A stretch of 64,000 bases of DNA, taken from JBBQVZ01 sp963695975. GTDB lineage: Bacteria > Actinomycetota > UBA4738 > HRBIN12. This document shows, in pieces, positions 25,797 to 35,936 of this stretch. A program made the position numbers and the translations under genes. Location of the stretch: positions 1-64,000 of the forward strand of contig CAVOIB010000005.1 of assembly GCA_963695975.1 (NCBI GenBank). The letters run 5' to 3'. Numbering within the stretch: position 1 is the stretch's first letter; every line of letters begins with the position of its first letter. Under the pieces are notes generated by a model. The model was not told the origin of the DNA. It worked only from the letters and a program-made list of their open reading frames with translations, and searched no databases.

Positions 25797-26165
25797 CTAC
25801 AGCACCTCCGGGGCGAGCGAGATGATCTTCATGAACCGCTTCTCCCGTAGCTCACGCGCGACCGGCCCGAAGATGCGGGTGCCGCGCGGGTTCTTCTGCT
25901 CGTTGATGATCACGACCGCGTTGTCGTCGAAGCGGATATAGGATCCGTCGGGCCGACGTCGCTCCTTTGCCGTGCGAACGACCACAGCGCGAACCACCTC
26001 GCCCTTTTTCACCGCACCGCCGGGCAGGGCGTCCTTCACCGTACCCACGATAACGTCGCCGACCCCCGCGTACCGCCGGGCGGACCCGCCGAGGACGCGG
26101 ATGCACAGGACCTCCTTGGCCCCGGTGTTGTCCGCCACCTTGCAGCGCGTCTCCTGCTGGATCAC
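25797..26165 (-). CDS. rplN: 50S ribosomal protein L14
   Basis: 122 residues. IQQETRCKVADNTGAKEVLC, GDVIVGTVKDALPGG and RIFGPVARELREKRFMKI are near-invariant L14 segments. The GTG start gives the standard N-terminus. Confidence 0.98.
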   Translation of the reverse strand: MIQQETRCKVADNTGAKEVLCIRVLGGSARRYAGVGDVIVGTVKDALPGGAVKKGEVVRAVVVRTAKERRRPDGSYIRFDDNAVVIINEQKNPRGTRIFGPVARELREKRFMKIISLAPEVL

Positions 26166-26174
26166 CGTCGACTC

Positions 26175-26450
26175 CTACTTCGCCCGTTCGACGATCTCGA
26201 CCACGCGCCAGCGTTTGGACTTCGATATCGGCCGGGTCTCCATCACGCGGACGGTATCGCCCACATGCGCGTCGTTCGTCTCGTCGTGCGCGGCCAGCTT
26301 CGACGAACGCCGCACGATCTTGCCGTACAACGCGTGCCGCATCTGCCGGTCGATACGCACGAGAACGGTCTTGTTCATCTTGTCGGACACGACCACGCCG
26401 GTGCGGGTCTTCCGCCGGCCGCGCTCTATCGCCGTCTGCTCCTCGCTCAC
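26175..26450 (-). CDS. rpsQ: 30S ribosomal protein S17
   Basis: 91 residues. RKTRTGVVVSDKMNKTVLV and RRSSKLAAHDETNDAHVGD identify S17. The GTG start overlaps the rpmC stop as GTGA. Confidence 0.98.
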   Translation of the reverse strand: MSEEQTAIERGRRKTRTGVVVSDKMNKTVLVRIDRQMRHALYGKIVRRSSKLAAHDETNDAHVGDTVRVMETRPISKSKRWRVVEIVERAK

Positions 26451-26695
26451 TGCGTGTTCTCCTCACCGTTCATGTCGCTGTCGATCGCGGCCAGCTCCAG
26501 CTCGATCTCGCGCTCGCGGAGCACCGTGGCGATCCGTGCCACGTCGTGTCGGACCTGCTTCATCCGCGCGGGGTTGTCCAGCTGACCGGTCGCCAGCTGG
26601 AACCGGAGGTTGAACAGCTCCTCCTTGGCCGCGTCCATCCGGACGACCAACTCGTCGTCGGGCAGCTCGCGCAGCTCTGCGGCCTTGCTCGGCAT
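26447..26695 (-). CDS. rpmC: 50S ribosomal protein L29
   Basis: 82 residues. The two-helix L29 core is LRELPDDELVVRMDAAKEEL and FNLRFQLATGQLDNPAR. It has a C-terminal acidic extension of ~15 residues beyond the usual end. Located between rplP and rpsQ as in all bacteria. Confidence 0.97.
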   Translation of the reverse strand: MPSKAAELRELPDDELVVRMDAAKEELFNLRFQLATGQLDNPARMKQVRHDVARIATVLREREIELELAAIDSDMNGEENTQ

Positions 26696-26698
26696 CGC

Positions 26699-27115
26699 CT
26701 ACTCACCCCCAACCCGGGAGATGAACTTCGTCTTGATCGGCAGCTTGTGCTGCGCGCGACTCATGGCCTCTCGCGCCAAGCCCTCCGGCACGCCGGCGAG
26801 CTCGAACATGACGCGGCCCGGCTTCACGACGGCCACCCAACCCTCCGGGTTGCCCTTGCCCGAGCCCATGCGGGTCTCGGCCGGCTTCTTCGTGACCGGC
26901 TTGTCGGGAAAGATGTTGATCCAGACCTTCCCGCCACGGCGGATGTGGCGCGTGATCGCGACGCGCGCAGCCTCGATCTGGCGGTTCGTGATCCACGCCG
27001 GCTCGAGCGCGACCAAGCCGAAGTCGCCGAACTGGATCTCCGTTCCGCCCTTGGCCTTGCCCCGACGGTTGCCGCGATGCACCTTGCGGTGCTTGACCTT
27101 CTTCGGCGCGAGCAT
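26699..27115 (-). CDS. rplP: 50S ribosomal protein L16
   Basis: 138 residues. KVKHRKVHRGNRRGKAKGG, GKVWINIFPDKPVTKKPAE and RMGSGKGNPEGWVAVVKPGR are the L16 signatures; the last includes the conserved Arg near the peptidyl-transferase centre. The ATG shares a base with the rpsC stop (TGATG). Confidence 0.98.
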   Translation of the reverse strand: MLAPKKVKHRKVHRGNRRGKAKGGTEIQFGDFGLVALEPAWITNRQIEAARVAITRHIRRGGKVWINIFPDKPVTKKPAETRMGSGKGNPEGWVAVVKPGRVMFELAGVPEGLAREAMSRAQHKLPIKTKFISRVGGE

Positions 27116-28005
27116 CAGGCCTCACCCTCCGCGGGGGCCTCAGGTTCGGCCACCGCGGCCTCCGGGGCTGCAGCGGCCTCGACCACGGGCGCCTCGACCA
27201 CGGGAACATCGGACGTGACCACCTCACCGACCGGCGGCTCCGCGACGGCGACCGCTGCGGCGGGCTTGGCATCGGCCGCGGCCGGCGCGGTCCGCGCGGG
27301 GCTCCGTCCGCCGCCACCCACACGGGCACGGGCGAGCGCTCGCTCGGTCGCCTGCTCTCGATCGGGGATCTGGTCGCCGTGGTAGATCCAGACCTTCACG
27401 CCGATCTGACCGAACGTCGTCTTGGCCTCGGCGGTGCCGTAGTCAACCTTGGCGCGGAGCGTGTGGAGCGGCACCCGGCCCTCGCGGTACCACTCGCGGC
27501 GTGACATCTCGGTGCCACCCAATCGGCCGGCGGCCTGGACGCGCACGCCGAGCGCGCCGGCGCGCATCGAAGTCTGCACGGCGCGACGCATCGCGCGGCG
27601 GAACGCAACCCGGCCGACCAGCTGCTCGGCGACACCTTGGGCCAGTAGCGCGGCGTCGGTCTCCGGACGGGATTCGCTCGCGGCCTGGTTCATGTCCTCG
27701 ACCTTCACGTCGACGCGCTTCTTGGTGTAGCGCTCGATGTCCTTGCGCATGCGATCGACCTCGGCGCCCTTGCGCCCGATCACGATCCCCGGGCGGGCCG
27801 TACGGATGAACACCCAGATCTGGTCGCCTTTGCGCTCGATGTCGATGCTCGAGATCCCGGCGCGCGACAGCCGCGAACGGATGTGCTTGCGGATCCACAC
27901 GTCCTCGTGCAGCTGGTCCGCATAGTCGCGGCGGGCGTACCAGTTCGATTTCCAGGGGTAGATGATCCCCAGCCGGAACCCATACGGGTTAACCTTGTGA
28001 CCCAC
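27115..28005 (-). CDS. rpsC: 30S ribosomal protein S3 with acidic C-terminal extension
   Basis: 296 residues, versus ~230 in E. coli. GHKVNPYGFRLGI opens it, the KH domain has RPGIVIGRKGAEVDRMRKD, and the C-terminal S3 domain ends near VKVWIYHGDQIPD. The last ~75 residues are Ala/Pro/Glu/Val-rich and strongly acidic. Similar but usually shorter acidic tails occur in other actinobacteria. The start overlaps the rplV stop by one base. Confidence 0.97.
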   Translation of the reverse strand: MGHKVNPYGFRLGIIYPWKSNWYARRDYADQLHEDVWIRKHIRSRLSRAGISSIDIERKGDQIWVFIRTARPGIVIGRKGAEVDRMRKDIERYTKKRVDVKVEDMNQAASESRPETDAALLAQGVAEQLVGRVAFRRAMRRAVQTSMRAGALGVRVQAAGRLGGTEMSRREWYREGRVPLHTLRAKVDYGTAEAKTTFGQIGVKVWIYHGDQIPDREQATERALARARVGGGGRSPARTAPAAADAKPAAAVAVAEPPVGEVVTSDVPVVEAPVVEAAAAPEAAVAEPEAPAEGEA

Positions 28006-28349
28006 TAGCGTTCATCTCCGATCGTCTGCACGACCAAGGTGATGTGCGACGTGCGCTTGCGGACCCGGGACGCTCGGCCGTAGGCGCGCGGCCGGAATCG
28101 CTTGAGCGTCGGTCCCTCGTCCACCCAGGCCTTGGACACCATCAGATTCTCCGCGACCACACCCGGCTGTTGCTCGGCGTTCGCGACGGCCGAGTTCAGC
28201 AGTTTCTCGACGTCGTGGGTCGCCCCGAGCGGGGAGAACTTCAAGATCCGGCGGGCCTCCTCCACATGCTGCCCACGGATCAGGTCCACAACCCTCCGCA
28301 TCTTCTGCGGAGAGGTCCGTGTGTACTTGACGGTGGCTCGAGCCTCCAA
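28005..28349 (-). CDS. rplV: 50S ribosomal protein L22
   Basis: 114 residues. TSPQKMRRVVDLIRGQHVEE and the loop ending in GPTLKRFRPRAYGRASRV (the tunnel-lining hairpin) identify L22. The start is TTG, with a GAGG ribosome-binding site in the end of rpsS. Confidence 0.97.
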   Translation of the reverse strand: MEARATVKYTRTSPQKMRRVVDLIRGQHVEEARRILKFSPLGATHDVEKLLNSAVANAEQQPGVVAENLMVSKAWVDEGPTLKRFRPRAYGRASRVRKRTSHITLVVQTIGDER

Positions 28350-28353
28350 CGCG

Positions 28354-28635
28354 CTACCTCACTCCTGTCCGGCGCTCGTCCCGCGCGTGCGAGCGGAAGA
28401 TGCGCGTCGGCGCGAACTCGCCGAGCTTGTGACCGACCATCGATTCGGAGATGAACACCGGCACGTGCTTGCGTCCGTCGTGCACGGCGATCGTGTGCCC
28501 GATCATCTCCGGGATGATCGTGCTGCGGCGCGACCAGGTCTTCACGACTCGCTTGTCGCCCTTCTTGTTCATCTCGTCGACCTTCACCATCAGGTGCTCG
28601 TCGACGAACGGACCCTTCTTCACCGACCTCGGCAT
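28354..28635 (-). CDS. rpsS: 30S ribosomal protein S19
   Basis: 93 residues. MPRSVKKGPFVDEHLMVKV, TWSRRSTIIPEMIGHTIAVH and MVGHKLGEFAPTRIFRSH are S19 throughout. The ATG shares a base with the rplB stop. Confidence 0.98.
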   Translation of the reverse strand: MPRSVKKGPFVDEHLMVKVDEMNKKGDKRVVKTWSRRSTIIPEMIGHTIAVHDGRKHVPVFISESMVGHKLGEFAPTRIFRSHARDERRTGVR

Positions 28636-29465
28636 CAGCCACGACCTTTCCCACGACGCCGAACGATGTACTTGTTCGACGACTTGTTCTTCTTGCGCGT
28701 CCGGCCTTCCTTCTTGCCCCAAGGCGACGCGGGATGACGACCACCGGAGGACTTGCCTTCTCCGCCCCCGAGCGGGTGGTCGACGGGGTTCATCGCCACG
28801 CCGCGGACGGACGGACGCTTGTTCTTCCAGCGCGCGCGGCCGGCCTTCCCGAGCGAGATCAGCTCGTGCTCCGGGTTCCCCACCACGCCGACGGTGCCCT
28901 TGCAGGTCGCGTCGACGAGCCGCGTCTCACCTGACGGAAGCCGCACCGTCGCGTGCCGACCCTCCTTCGCCATCAGCTGGACGCTGGTGCCGGCCGAACG
29001 CGCGAGCTTCGCGCCGGCACCAGGCTTCAACTCGATCGCGTGGATGACGGTGCCGACGGGGATGTTGCGAAGCGGCAGGGCGTTGCCCGGACGGACCTCG
29101 GCGTCGGAGCCCGACATCAGCATGTCCCCCACGGAGACGCCCTGCGGCGCAAGGATGTATCGCTTCTCACCGTCCACGTAGTGCAGCAGTGCGATCCGCG
29201 CGCTCCGGTTGGGGTCGTACTCGATCTGCGCGACCTTCGCGGGGATGCCGTCCTTGTTCCGACGGAAGTCCACGACGCGGTATCGGCGCTTGTTCCCGCC
29301 GCCCTGGTGGCGCGTCGTGATACGGCCGTGCACGTTGCGACCGGCCTTCTTGCGCCCTTTGGCGACGAGCGACTTCTCGGGCGTCGACCGCGTGATCTCC
29401 TCGAACGAGGAGACGCTCGCGCCGCGCCGCCCTGGCGTCGTCGGCTTGTACTTGCGAACTGCCAT
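28635..29465 (-). CDS. rplB: 50S ribosomal protein L2
   Basis: 276 residues. KPTTPGRRGASVSSFEEITR opens the protein, and RGVAMNPVDHPLGGGEGKSS, near the C-terminus, holds the conserved His of the peptidyl-transferase region. The start directly follows the rplW stop. Confidence 0.98.
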   Translation of the reverse strand: MAVRKYKPTTPGRRGASVSSFEEITRSTPEKSLVAKGRKKAGRNVHGRITTRHQGGGNKRRYRVVDFRRNKDGIPAKVAQIEYDPNRSARIALLHYVDGEKRYILAPQGVSVGDMLMSGSDAEVRPGNALPLRNIPVGTVIHAIELKPGAGAKLARSAGTSVQLMAKEGRHATVRLPSGETRLVDATCKGTVGVVGNPEHELISLGKAGRARWKNKRPSVRGVAMNPVDHPLGGGEGKSSGGRHPASPWGKKEGRTRKKNKSSNKYIVRRRGKGRG

Positions 29466-29759
29466 CTAGCCCATCCCACCTTCGAAGATCTCGATCGAAT
29501 CGCCCTCGGCGAGCGTCACGATCGCGCGCTTCTCGTCGGCACGCTTGCCCGTCGTCCATCCCCGGCGCTTGGTCTTGCCGCGGCGGTTCAGCGTGTTCAC
29601 CGAGGTCACGGTGACATCCCAGATCACCTGGACGGCCTCCTTGATCTCGGTCTTGTTCGCGCGTGGGTCGACGAGGAACGTGTACGTGTTCAGCTCGAGC
29701 CCCGCGTAGGACTTCTCGGAGACGATCGGCCGGATGATCACGTCGCGCGGGGACTTCAC
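29466..29759 (-). CDS. rplW: 50S ribosomal protein L23
   Basis: 97 residues. RDVIIRPIVSEKSYAGLE, YTFLVDPRANKTEIKEAV and NTLNRRGKTKRRGWTTGKR are L23, the protein at the exit-tunnel rim that binds SRP and trigger factor. The GTG start overlaps the rplD stop as GTGA. Confidence 0.98.
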   Translation of the reverse strand: MKSPRDVIIRPIVSEKSYAGLELNTYTFLVDPRANKTEIKEAVQVIWDVTVTSVNTLNRRGKTKRRGWTTGKRADEKRAIVTLAEGDSIEIFEGGMG

Positions 29760-30388
29760 TCGGCCACCTCTCCGCTCGATTCCAAGATCCCCACCGCTGC
29801 GTCCGTGAACAGCACGCGATCCGCGCGCAGGATCTCGTAGGTCCCGAGGCTCTTCGCGTACGAGATCCGCACCGACGGTAGGTTCCGGAACGATCTCTCG
29901 ATGGTGTCCTCCGGCTCGGGGAGCACCAGCAGCACCTTGCCCTCCAGAGAAAGTGCCTTCAGCAGGCCGGCCGCCTCTTTCGTCTTCGGCTCTTCGAACG
30001 CGAGCCGGTCGACGACCGCGATCTTCCCGCTCTGCAGGGCGTCGGTGAGCGCGGAACGGAGCGCGCCGCGCTTCATCTTCTTGTTCACGCGCTGCTCGTG
30101 CGAGTGCGGGTGCGGTCCGTGCGCGACACCGCCTCCCACCCACTGCGGAGAACGGATCGAGCCCTGGCGCGCACGGCCCGTGCCCTTCTGTCGCCACGGC
30201 TTCTTCCCCCCACCCGAGACGTCGCCGCGGGTCTTCGTGGAATGCGTTCCGGCGCGGATCCCAGCCATGCCGGCGATCACCACCTGGTGCATCAGCGGCA
30301 CGCTGACGTTCGCCTCGAACAGGTCGGCCGGCAGGTCGCGCGAACCGACCGTCTTGCCTGTGGCGTCGAGCAGCTCGACCGAGGCCAT
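29756..30388 (-). CDS. rplD: 50S ribosomal protein L4
   Basis: 210 residues. The tunnel loop KTRGDVSGGGKKPWRQKGTG followed by RARQGSIRSPQWVGGGVAHG is unmistakable. The ATG shares a base with the rplC stop (TGATG). In some bacteria L4 feeds back on this operon; no S10 leader is apparent here. Confidence 0.98.
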   Translation of the reverse strand: MASVELLDATGKTVGSRDLPADLFEANVSVPLMHQVVIAGMAGIRAGTHSTKTRGDVSGGGKKPWRQKGTGRARQGSIRSPQWVGGGVAHGPHPHSHEQRVNKKMKRGALRSALTDALQSGKIAVVDRLAFEEPKTKEAAGLLKALSLEGKVLLVLPEPEDTIERSFRNLPSVRISYAKSLGTYEILRADRVLFTDAAVGILESSGEVAE

Positions 30389-31032
30389 CAGGCGCTCCTC
30401 CCCGCGGGGGCCTTCACGGCGGACCGCACCATCACGAGGCCCCCGGTCGGACCCGGCACGGCCCCCTTGATCAGCAGGAGGTTGCGCTCCGGGTCGGCCT
30501 GCACCACCTCGAGGTTCAGGACGGTGACGCGCTGGTTGCCGTGCTGGCCGGCCATACGCATGCCCTTGAACACGCGCGAGGGCGTCGCACAGGCGCCGAT
30601 CGCGCCCGGCGAGCGATGCTTGCGCTTCGTACCGTGGCTAGCACCTAGACCGCCGAACCCATGGCGCCGCATGACGCCCGAGAACCCCTTGCCGCGGGAG
30701 ACGCCCACGACGTCGGCGAACTCCCCGGCGGCGAACACGTCGGCGCGGAGCTCCTGACCGGCGGTGTAGCTCGAGGCGTCGTCGGTACGGATCTCGACCA
30801 GGTGACGGCCGGGCTTGCCACCGTGCGCATCGTAGTGACCCTGCATCGGCTTGTTCGGCGTGACCTCGGCGAACGCGAGCTGAACGGCGTCGTAGCCGTC
30901 CGACTCCTTCGTCTTCACCTGCGCGACGTAACACGGGCCGGCCTTGATCACCGTGACCGGCACGGCCCGCGTCTCGACGAAGATCTGGGTCATGCCCAGC
31001 TTCTCGCCCAGGATGCCTTTGGTCTGCGTCAT
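30388..31032 (-). CDS. rplC: 50S ribosomal protein L3
   Basis: 214 residues. GILGEKLGMTQIFVETRAVP opens the protein, and GFSGVMRRHGFGGLGASHGT is the conserved loop reaching the peptidyl-transferase centre. The ATG overlaps the rpsJ stop as ATGA. Confidence 0.98.
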   Translation of the reverse strand: MTQTKGILGEKLGMTQIFVETRAVPVTVIKAGPCYVAQVKTKESDGYDAVQLAFAEVTPNKPMQGHYDAHGGKPGRHLVEIRTDDASSYTAGQELRADVFAAGEFADVVGVSRGKGFSGVMRRHGFGGLGASHGTKRKHRSPGAIGACATPSRVFKGMRMAGQHGNQRVTVLNLEVVQADPERNLLLIKGAVPGPTGGLVMVRSAVKAPAGRSA

Positions 31033-31337
31033 AGCTTGATCTCGATGTCCACTCCCGCCGAGAGGTTCAGGCGCTGGAGCTCCTGAACCGTCTTCGACGT
31101 CGCGTCGACGATGTCGATGAGGCGCTTGTGCGTGAGCATCTGGAAGTGCTCGCGCGAGTCCTTGTACTTGTGCGGCGACCTGATGACCGTGTAGATCGTG
31201 CGCTCGGTCGGCAGGGGCACCGGCCCGACGACCTTCGCGCCGGTGCGGGTGACGTGCTCGACGATGTCGCGCGCCGCCACGTCCAGCATCCGGTGGTCGT
31301 ACGCCCGGAGCTTGATCCGGATCTTCGGTCCTGCCAC
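31029..31337 (-). CDS. rpsJ: 30S ribosomal protein S10
   Basis: 102 residues. IRIKLRAYDHRMLDVAARDI and the VKVVGPVPLPT-like region with KDSREHFQMLTHKR identify S10, also the transcription factor NusE. It is the first gene of the S10 block and lies 45 bases after tuf with only a small hairpin between, so read-through from the str block is likely. Confidence 0.98.
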   Translation of the reverse strand: MAGPKIRIKLRAYDHRMLDVAARDIVEHVTRTGAKVVGPVPLPTERTIYTVIRSPHKYKDSREHFQMLTHKRLIDIVDATSKTVQELQRLNLSAGVDIEIKL

Positions 31338-31357
31338 TGTCGCTCGTGCCTCTCTAC

Positions 31358-31374
31358 TAGTCTGTCTCAGACTA
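31358..31374 (-). other. Perfect short hairpin between tuf and rpsJ
   Basis: TAGTCTG and CAGACTA are separated by three bases, giving a perfect 7-bp stem nine bases after the tuf stop and ahead of rpsJ. No T-run follows, so it is not a standard terminator; it may protect or process the mRNA end or slow transcription between str and S10 blocks. Confidence 0.5.
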
Positions 31375-31380
31375 CCGATG

Positions 31381-32568
31381 GCTCATTTCAGGATCTTCGT
31401 CACACGGCCGGCACCCACGGTGCGGCCGCCCTCGCGGATCGCGAACCGCAGGCCCTCTTCCATGGCGATGGGCGCGATCATCTCGACGGTCATCTCCACG
31501 TTGTCCCCGGGCATCACCATCTCCACGCCCTCGGGCAGGTTGGCGGTGCCGGTGACGTCGGTCGTGCGGAAGTAGAACTGGGGCCGGTAGCCGTTGAAGA
31601 ACGGGGTGTGCCGGCCGCCTTCGTCCTTGCTCAAGATGTAGACCTGGGCGGTGAAGTTCGTGTGGGGGGTGATCGAGCCGGGCTTGGCGAGCACCTGGCC
31701 GCGCTCGACCTCGTCCTTGTCGATGCCCCGCAGCAAGATCCCCACGTTGTCCCCGGCCTGGACCTCGTCCAAGAGCTTGCGGAACATCTCGAGGTCGGTG
31801 GCCACGGTCTTGCGCGTGTCGTGGATCCCGACGATCTCGACCTCACTCATCTTGGCGAGGGTCCCCTGCTCGACGCGGCCGGTGACCACGGTCCCGCGGC
31901 CGGTGATCGAGAAGACGTCTTCGATCGGCATCAGGAACGGCTTCTCGGTGTCGCGCACGGGCTCGGCGATGTAGGTGTCGCAGGCGGCCATCAGCTCGTC
32001 GATCTTGCTAACCCAGGTCTCGTCTCCCTCGAGGGCCTTGAGCGCCGAGACCTGGATCACGGGGGTGTCGTCGCCGGGGAACTCGTAGGAGGTGAGGAGC
32101 TCGCGCACCTCGAGCTCCACGAGCTCCAACAGCTCGGGGTCATCGACCATGTCGCACTTGTTGAGCGCGACCACGATGTAGGGGACGCCGACCTGGCGGG
32201 CCAGAAGGACGTGCTCGCGCGTCTGGGGCATGGGGCCGTCGGCGGCCGATACCACCAGGATCGCGCCGTCGATCTGGGCGGCGCCGGTGATCATGTTCTT
32301 GATGTAGTCGGCGTGACCGGGCATGTCGACGTGGGCGTAGTGGCGGTTCTCGGTCTCGTACTCCACGTGGGCGATCGCGATCGTGATGCCTCGCTCACGC
32401 TCTTCGGGCGCCTTGTCGATCTCGTCGAACGGCGTGAACTGGGCCAGGCCCTTGTCGGCCTGGCGCTTGGTGATCGCCGCCGTGAGCGTCGTCTTGCCGT
32501 GGTCGATGTGTCCCATCGTGCCGATGTTCACGTGGGGCTTGGTCCGCTCGAACTTCTGCTTGGCCATC
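31381..32568. repeat. 1188-base direct repeat, copy 1 (tuf)
   Basis: This stretch matches 53801-54988 base for base at a constant offset of 22,420 in every line compared, with no indels. Identity stops within two bases of the gene on each side: the flanks diverge at 31380/53800 and 32569/54989. Such sharp limits point to gene conversion confined to the coding region. Confidence 0.92.
31383..32567 (-). CDS. tuf: Elongation factor Tu (first copy, str operon)
   Basis: 394 residues. It carries aminoacyl-tRNA to the ribosome. The G motifs are GHIDHGKTT, DMPGHADY (Met where most EF-Tu have Cys or Ala) and NKCD. Domains 2 and 3 have the usual GRGTVVTGRVEQG and the C-terminal GRTVGAGRVTKILK. It follows fusA as in the classic str operon. 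The nucleotide sequence is identical to the second copy at 53803-54987. Confidence 0.99.
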   Translation of the reverse strand: MAKQKFERTKPHVNIGTMGHIDHGKTTLTAAITKRQADKGLAQFTPFDEIDKAPEERERGITIAIAHVEYETENRHYAHVDMPGHADYIKNMITGAAQIDGAILVVSAADGPMPQTREHVLLARQVGVPYIVVALNKCDMVDDPELLELVELEVRELLTSYEFPGDDTPVIQVSALKALEGDETWVSKIDELMAACDTYIAEPVRDTEKPFLMPIEDVFSITGRGTVVTGRVEQGTLAKMSEVEIVGIHDTRKTVATDLEMFRKLLDEVQAGDNVGILLRGIDKDEVERGQVLAKPGSITPHTNFTAQVYILSKDEGGRHTPFFNGYRPQFYFRTTDVTGTANLPEGVEMVMPGDNVEMTVEMIAPIAMEEGLRFAIREGGRTVGAGRVTKILK

Positions 32569-32596
32569 TCTTCGTTCCTTCCGTTCTCTCCGGCCT

Positions 32597-34753
<2,157 letters not shown>

Positions 34754-34779
34754 CTAGACGACCCCCCTGCCATGGGAAA

Positions 34780-34797
34780 CCGGCCCCTGGGGGCCGG
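34780..34797 (-). other. GC-rich hairpin between rpsG and fusA
   Basis: CCGGCCCC-CA-GGGGCCGG is a perfect inverted repeat, followed on the minus strand by TTTCCC. It could act as a weak terminator or attenuator that lowers fusA and tuf relative to rpsL and rpsG, or as a stabilising 3' structure. No long T-run, so strong termination is unlikely. Confidence 0.5.
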
Positions 34798-34815
34798 CTC
34801 GACGTTCCTCTTCGG

Positions 34816-35286
34816 TCACCATCGGTAGTGCGCGAATGCCCTGTTCGCCTCGGCCATCTTGTGCATGTCCTCGCGGCGCTTGACCGACGTTCCCGCACCG
34901 TTGGCCGCGTCCATGATCTCGGCGACGAGCCGCTCCGCCATCGAGTTCTCGCGGCGCTGACGGCTGTAGTTCACGAGCCATCGAAGAGCGAGCGTCGTGC
35001 CACGCTGTGGCTTGACCTCGATCGGCACCTGGTACGACGCGCCACCGACGCGTCGCGACTTCACCTCGAGCATCGGGCGGACGTTCTCGACAGCCCGCTT
35101 CAACGTGATCACCGGGTCGTTCGCGGTTCGCTCCGAGATGATCTCCAGTGCTTTGTACACGGTGTGCTCGGCCACGGTCTTCTTGCCGTGCAGCAGCACC
35201 TTGTTGATGAGCTGCGTGACGAGCGGGTTCTGGTAGACGGGGTCGGGGAGCACCTCGCGGTGTGCGGCAGGACCCTTGCGCGGCAT
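34816..35286 (-). CDS. rpsG: 30S ribosomal protein S7
   Basis: 156 residues. PRKGPAAHREVLPDPVYQ, LVTQLINKVLLHGKK and GGASYQVPIEVKPQRGTTL are S7; it ends KMAEANRAFAHYRW as usual. The ATG is just after the rpsL stop. Confidence 0.98.
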   Translation of the reverse strand: MPRKGPAAHREVLPDPVYQNPLVTQLINKVLLHGKKTVAEHTVYKALEIISERTANDPVITLKRAVENVRPMLEVKSRRVGGASYQVPIEVKPQRGTTLALRWLVNYSRQRRENSMAERLVAEIMDAANGAGTSVKRREDMHKMAEANRAFAHYRW

Positions 35287-35287
35287 G

Positions 35288-35662
35288 CTACTCGCCGCCC
35301 TTCTTCGCGCCGTAGCGCGAACGAGCCTGTCGGCGGTCCTTGACGCCCGCCGTGTCGAGCGTTCCGCGAACGATCTTGTAGCGAACGCCGGGGAGATCCT
35401 TCACGCGACCACCGCGCACGAGCACGATCGAGTGCTCCTGCAGGTTGTGACCGACGCCGGGGATGTACGCGGTGACCTCCATACCCGACGTCAGTCGGAC
35501 ACGAGCAACCTTGCGCAACGCGGAGTTCGGCTTCTTCGGGGTGGTCGTGTAGACACGCGTGCAGACGCCACGGCGCTGCGGAGACCCTCTGAGCGCAGGG
35601 CTCTTGGTCTTCGTCCGAGGGCGTTCGCGCCCCTTGCGTACCAACTGTTGGATGGTAGGCAT
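35288..35662 (-). CDS. rpsL: 30S ribosomal protein S12
   Basis: 124 residues. TIQQLVRKGRERPRTKTKSP, VYTTTPKKPNSALRKVARV and VTAYIPGVGHNLQEHSIVL are invariant. Lys43 in TPKKPNS and the PGVRYK region are of the wild-type, streptomycin-sensitive kind. First gene of the str operon, ~170 bases after its promoter. Confidence 0.98.
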   Translation of the reverse strand: MPTIQQLVRKGRERPRTKTKSPALRGSPQRRGVCTRVYTTTPKKPNSALRKVARVRLTSGMEVTAYIPGVGHNLQEHSIVLVRGGRVKDLPGVRYKIVRGTLDTAGVKDRRQARSRYGAKKGGE

Positions 35663-35833
35663 GGCTCTCTCGTCTGCACTCTTCCGTTGTCAAACACCGG
35701 AACCCGACCGATCGCCTGGTCCGCAGGTCGATATGGCCCCTGTGCAGCGTGGAACCGGCCGCATCGGGGTTCCCCTCCCGGGATCCGGAAGCAGACGCGC
35801 CCGGAGACCCGCCGAGCCGGGGCGCGACCCGCA

Positions 35834-35863
35834 AACCTACAGGTCACACACACGAAGTGTCAA
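35834..35863 (-). promoter_or_regulatory. Promoter of the str operon (rpsL-rpsG-fusA-tuf)
   Basis: A perfect -35 TTGACA (35858-35863), an 18-base spacer and TAGGTT (35834-35839) on the minus strand, a combination typical of actinobacterial rpsL promoters. It leaves an untranslated leader of about 165 bases (35663-35827), which includes GGATCC/CCGGGAGG palindromic patches but no leader I can name. The promoter lies back to back with the plus-strand suhB-like gene. Confidence 0.72.
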
Positions 35864-35936
35864 CTGAAGCGCAGCGAACGGTGGCACCCGCGAGCGTCGC
35901 AGGCACCCACGTGGTTCCTTGGTACGGTCCGCGGCG

